Shown: positions 63,862 to 64,000 of the stretch, piece after piece
Layout of the letters: each line of letters opens with the position of its first letter
Numbering within the stretch: position 1 is the stretch's first letter
Origin: Symbiodinium kawagutii
Lineage: Eukaryota; Sar; Dinophyceae; Suessiales; Symbiodiniaceae
Assembly: GCA_009767595.1 (NCBI GenBank)
Contig: VSDK01012156.1
Span: 216,477 to 280,476, forward strand
DNA: 64,000 nt
Direction: 5' to 3'
Made by a program: the position numbers and the translations under genes
Notes under the pieces: generated by a model
What the model was told of the DNA's origin: nothing
Seen by the model: the letters and a program-made list of their open reading frames with translations, nothing else
The model's database searches: none

Positions 63862-64000
63862 GCGACAGGGGAACCAAGGAACCAAGGAACCATTGACCCA
63901 GGGGATAGATGGGATAGTGGCTTAATAGGCTTGTAAATGGTGGCGTTTATCCATAATTTTGCTCGGTCGTTTGGCCACGATTTAGAAGCGTTGTATAGAA
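63862..64000 (+). other. Start of intron 40
   Basis: GC-rich GGGGAACCAAGGAACC collar, then GGATAGATGGGATAG sequence running off the window. Confidence 0.7.

Larger units (their letters stand above)
53691..62330 (+). other. Intron 38 (GA-AG), 8.6 kb, with exon-like GC islands
   Basis: Holds a family 2 remnant (53825-53879), family 1 copies (54020-54131, 54813-54925, 56362-56474, 58463-58582), and family 2 copies (57027-57132, 58097 on). GC-rich islands lie at 55660-55790, 56620-56720, 57290-57480, 57660-57850 and 59030-59300. From 59300 to 62330 it is unique, more protein-like sequence in which no gene was recognised. Confidence 0.75.

Noticed and set aside
1-64000. Operon-like gene order, Shine-Dalgarno sites, CRISPR arrays, tRNA or rRNA genes
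   Set aside because: None seen; direct repeats here are minisatellites without unique spacers, and the coding structure is eukaryotic.

Overview
The window looks like nuclear DNA of a dinoflagellate. About 40 very short protein-coding exons (29-149 bp, about 2.85 kb in all) lie on the + strand, separated by long, AT-rich, repeat-filled introns. Joined in order they read as one protein: a lysosomal-type class II alpha-mannosidase of glycoside hydrolase family 38 (MAN2B1-like). At the 37 junctions I could phase exactly, introns begin with GC (18), GT (11) or GA (8) and end in AG, usually followed by G. GC and GA donors with an AG|G context are a recognised dinoflagellate trait. The long introns and moderate GC would suit a large-genome free-living relative of Symbiodiniaceae (Polarella-like), but that placement is inference.

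Layout. Positions 1-1831 are upstream flank with a 39-base gap inside a GC-rich island that may hide an earlier exon. Exon 1 (to 1980) carries the metal-binding HTHDDVGW motif. Exons 2-8 (2724-9025) complete the N-terminal catalytic half, with the nucleophile in QLDPFGHS on exon 6. Exons 9-17 (9899-18085) carry the acid/base Asp in MGSDFQYE and the second metal-binding motif QHHDAVSGT. Exons 18-40 (18981-about 63861) encode the central helical and C-terminal beta domains. The last part, perhaps 50-60 residues, lies beyond the right edge, and the signal peptide lies left of exon 1 or outside the window.

Introns are the unusual part. Each exon sits in a GC-rich collar of roughly 40-90 bp per side. 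Outside the collars the sequence is built from degenerate short repeats: GGTTGATG-like just downstream of exons and the complement CATCAACC-like just upstream. Many introns are therefore self-complementary overall. The introns also hold at least two families of short TIR elements of about 100-120 bp (one with clear CANATG target duplications), two single elements with perfect TIRs, several minisatellites (13, 24, 40 and about 245 bp units), and three assembly gaps.

Intron 24 (28141-32706) contains a second gene on the same strand: an intronless 458-codon ORF with a coiled coil, a duplicated acidic tract and an F-box-like segment. It looks like a retroposed copy: a degenerate spliced-leader-like string lies upstream, and protein-like sequence continues in another frame after the stop. 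Intron 38 (8.6 kb) holds several GC-rich, exon-like islands that do not belong to the mannosidase and may be a further nested gene or unused exons. I saw no rRNA, tRNA, CRISPR array or bacterial-type operon.
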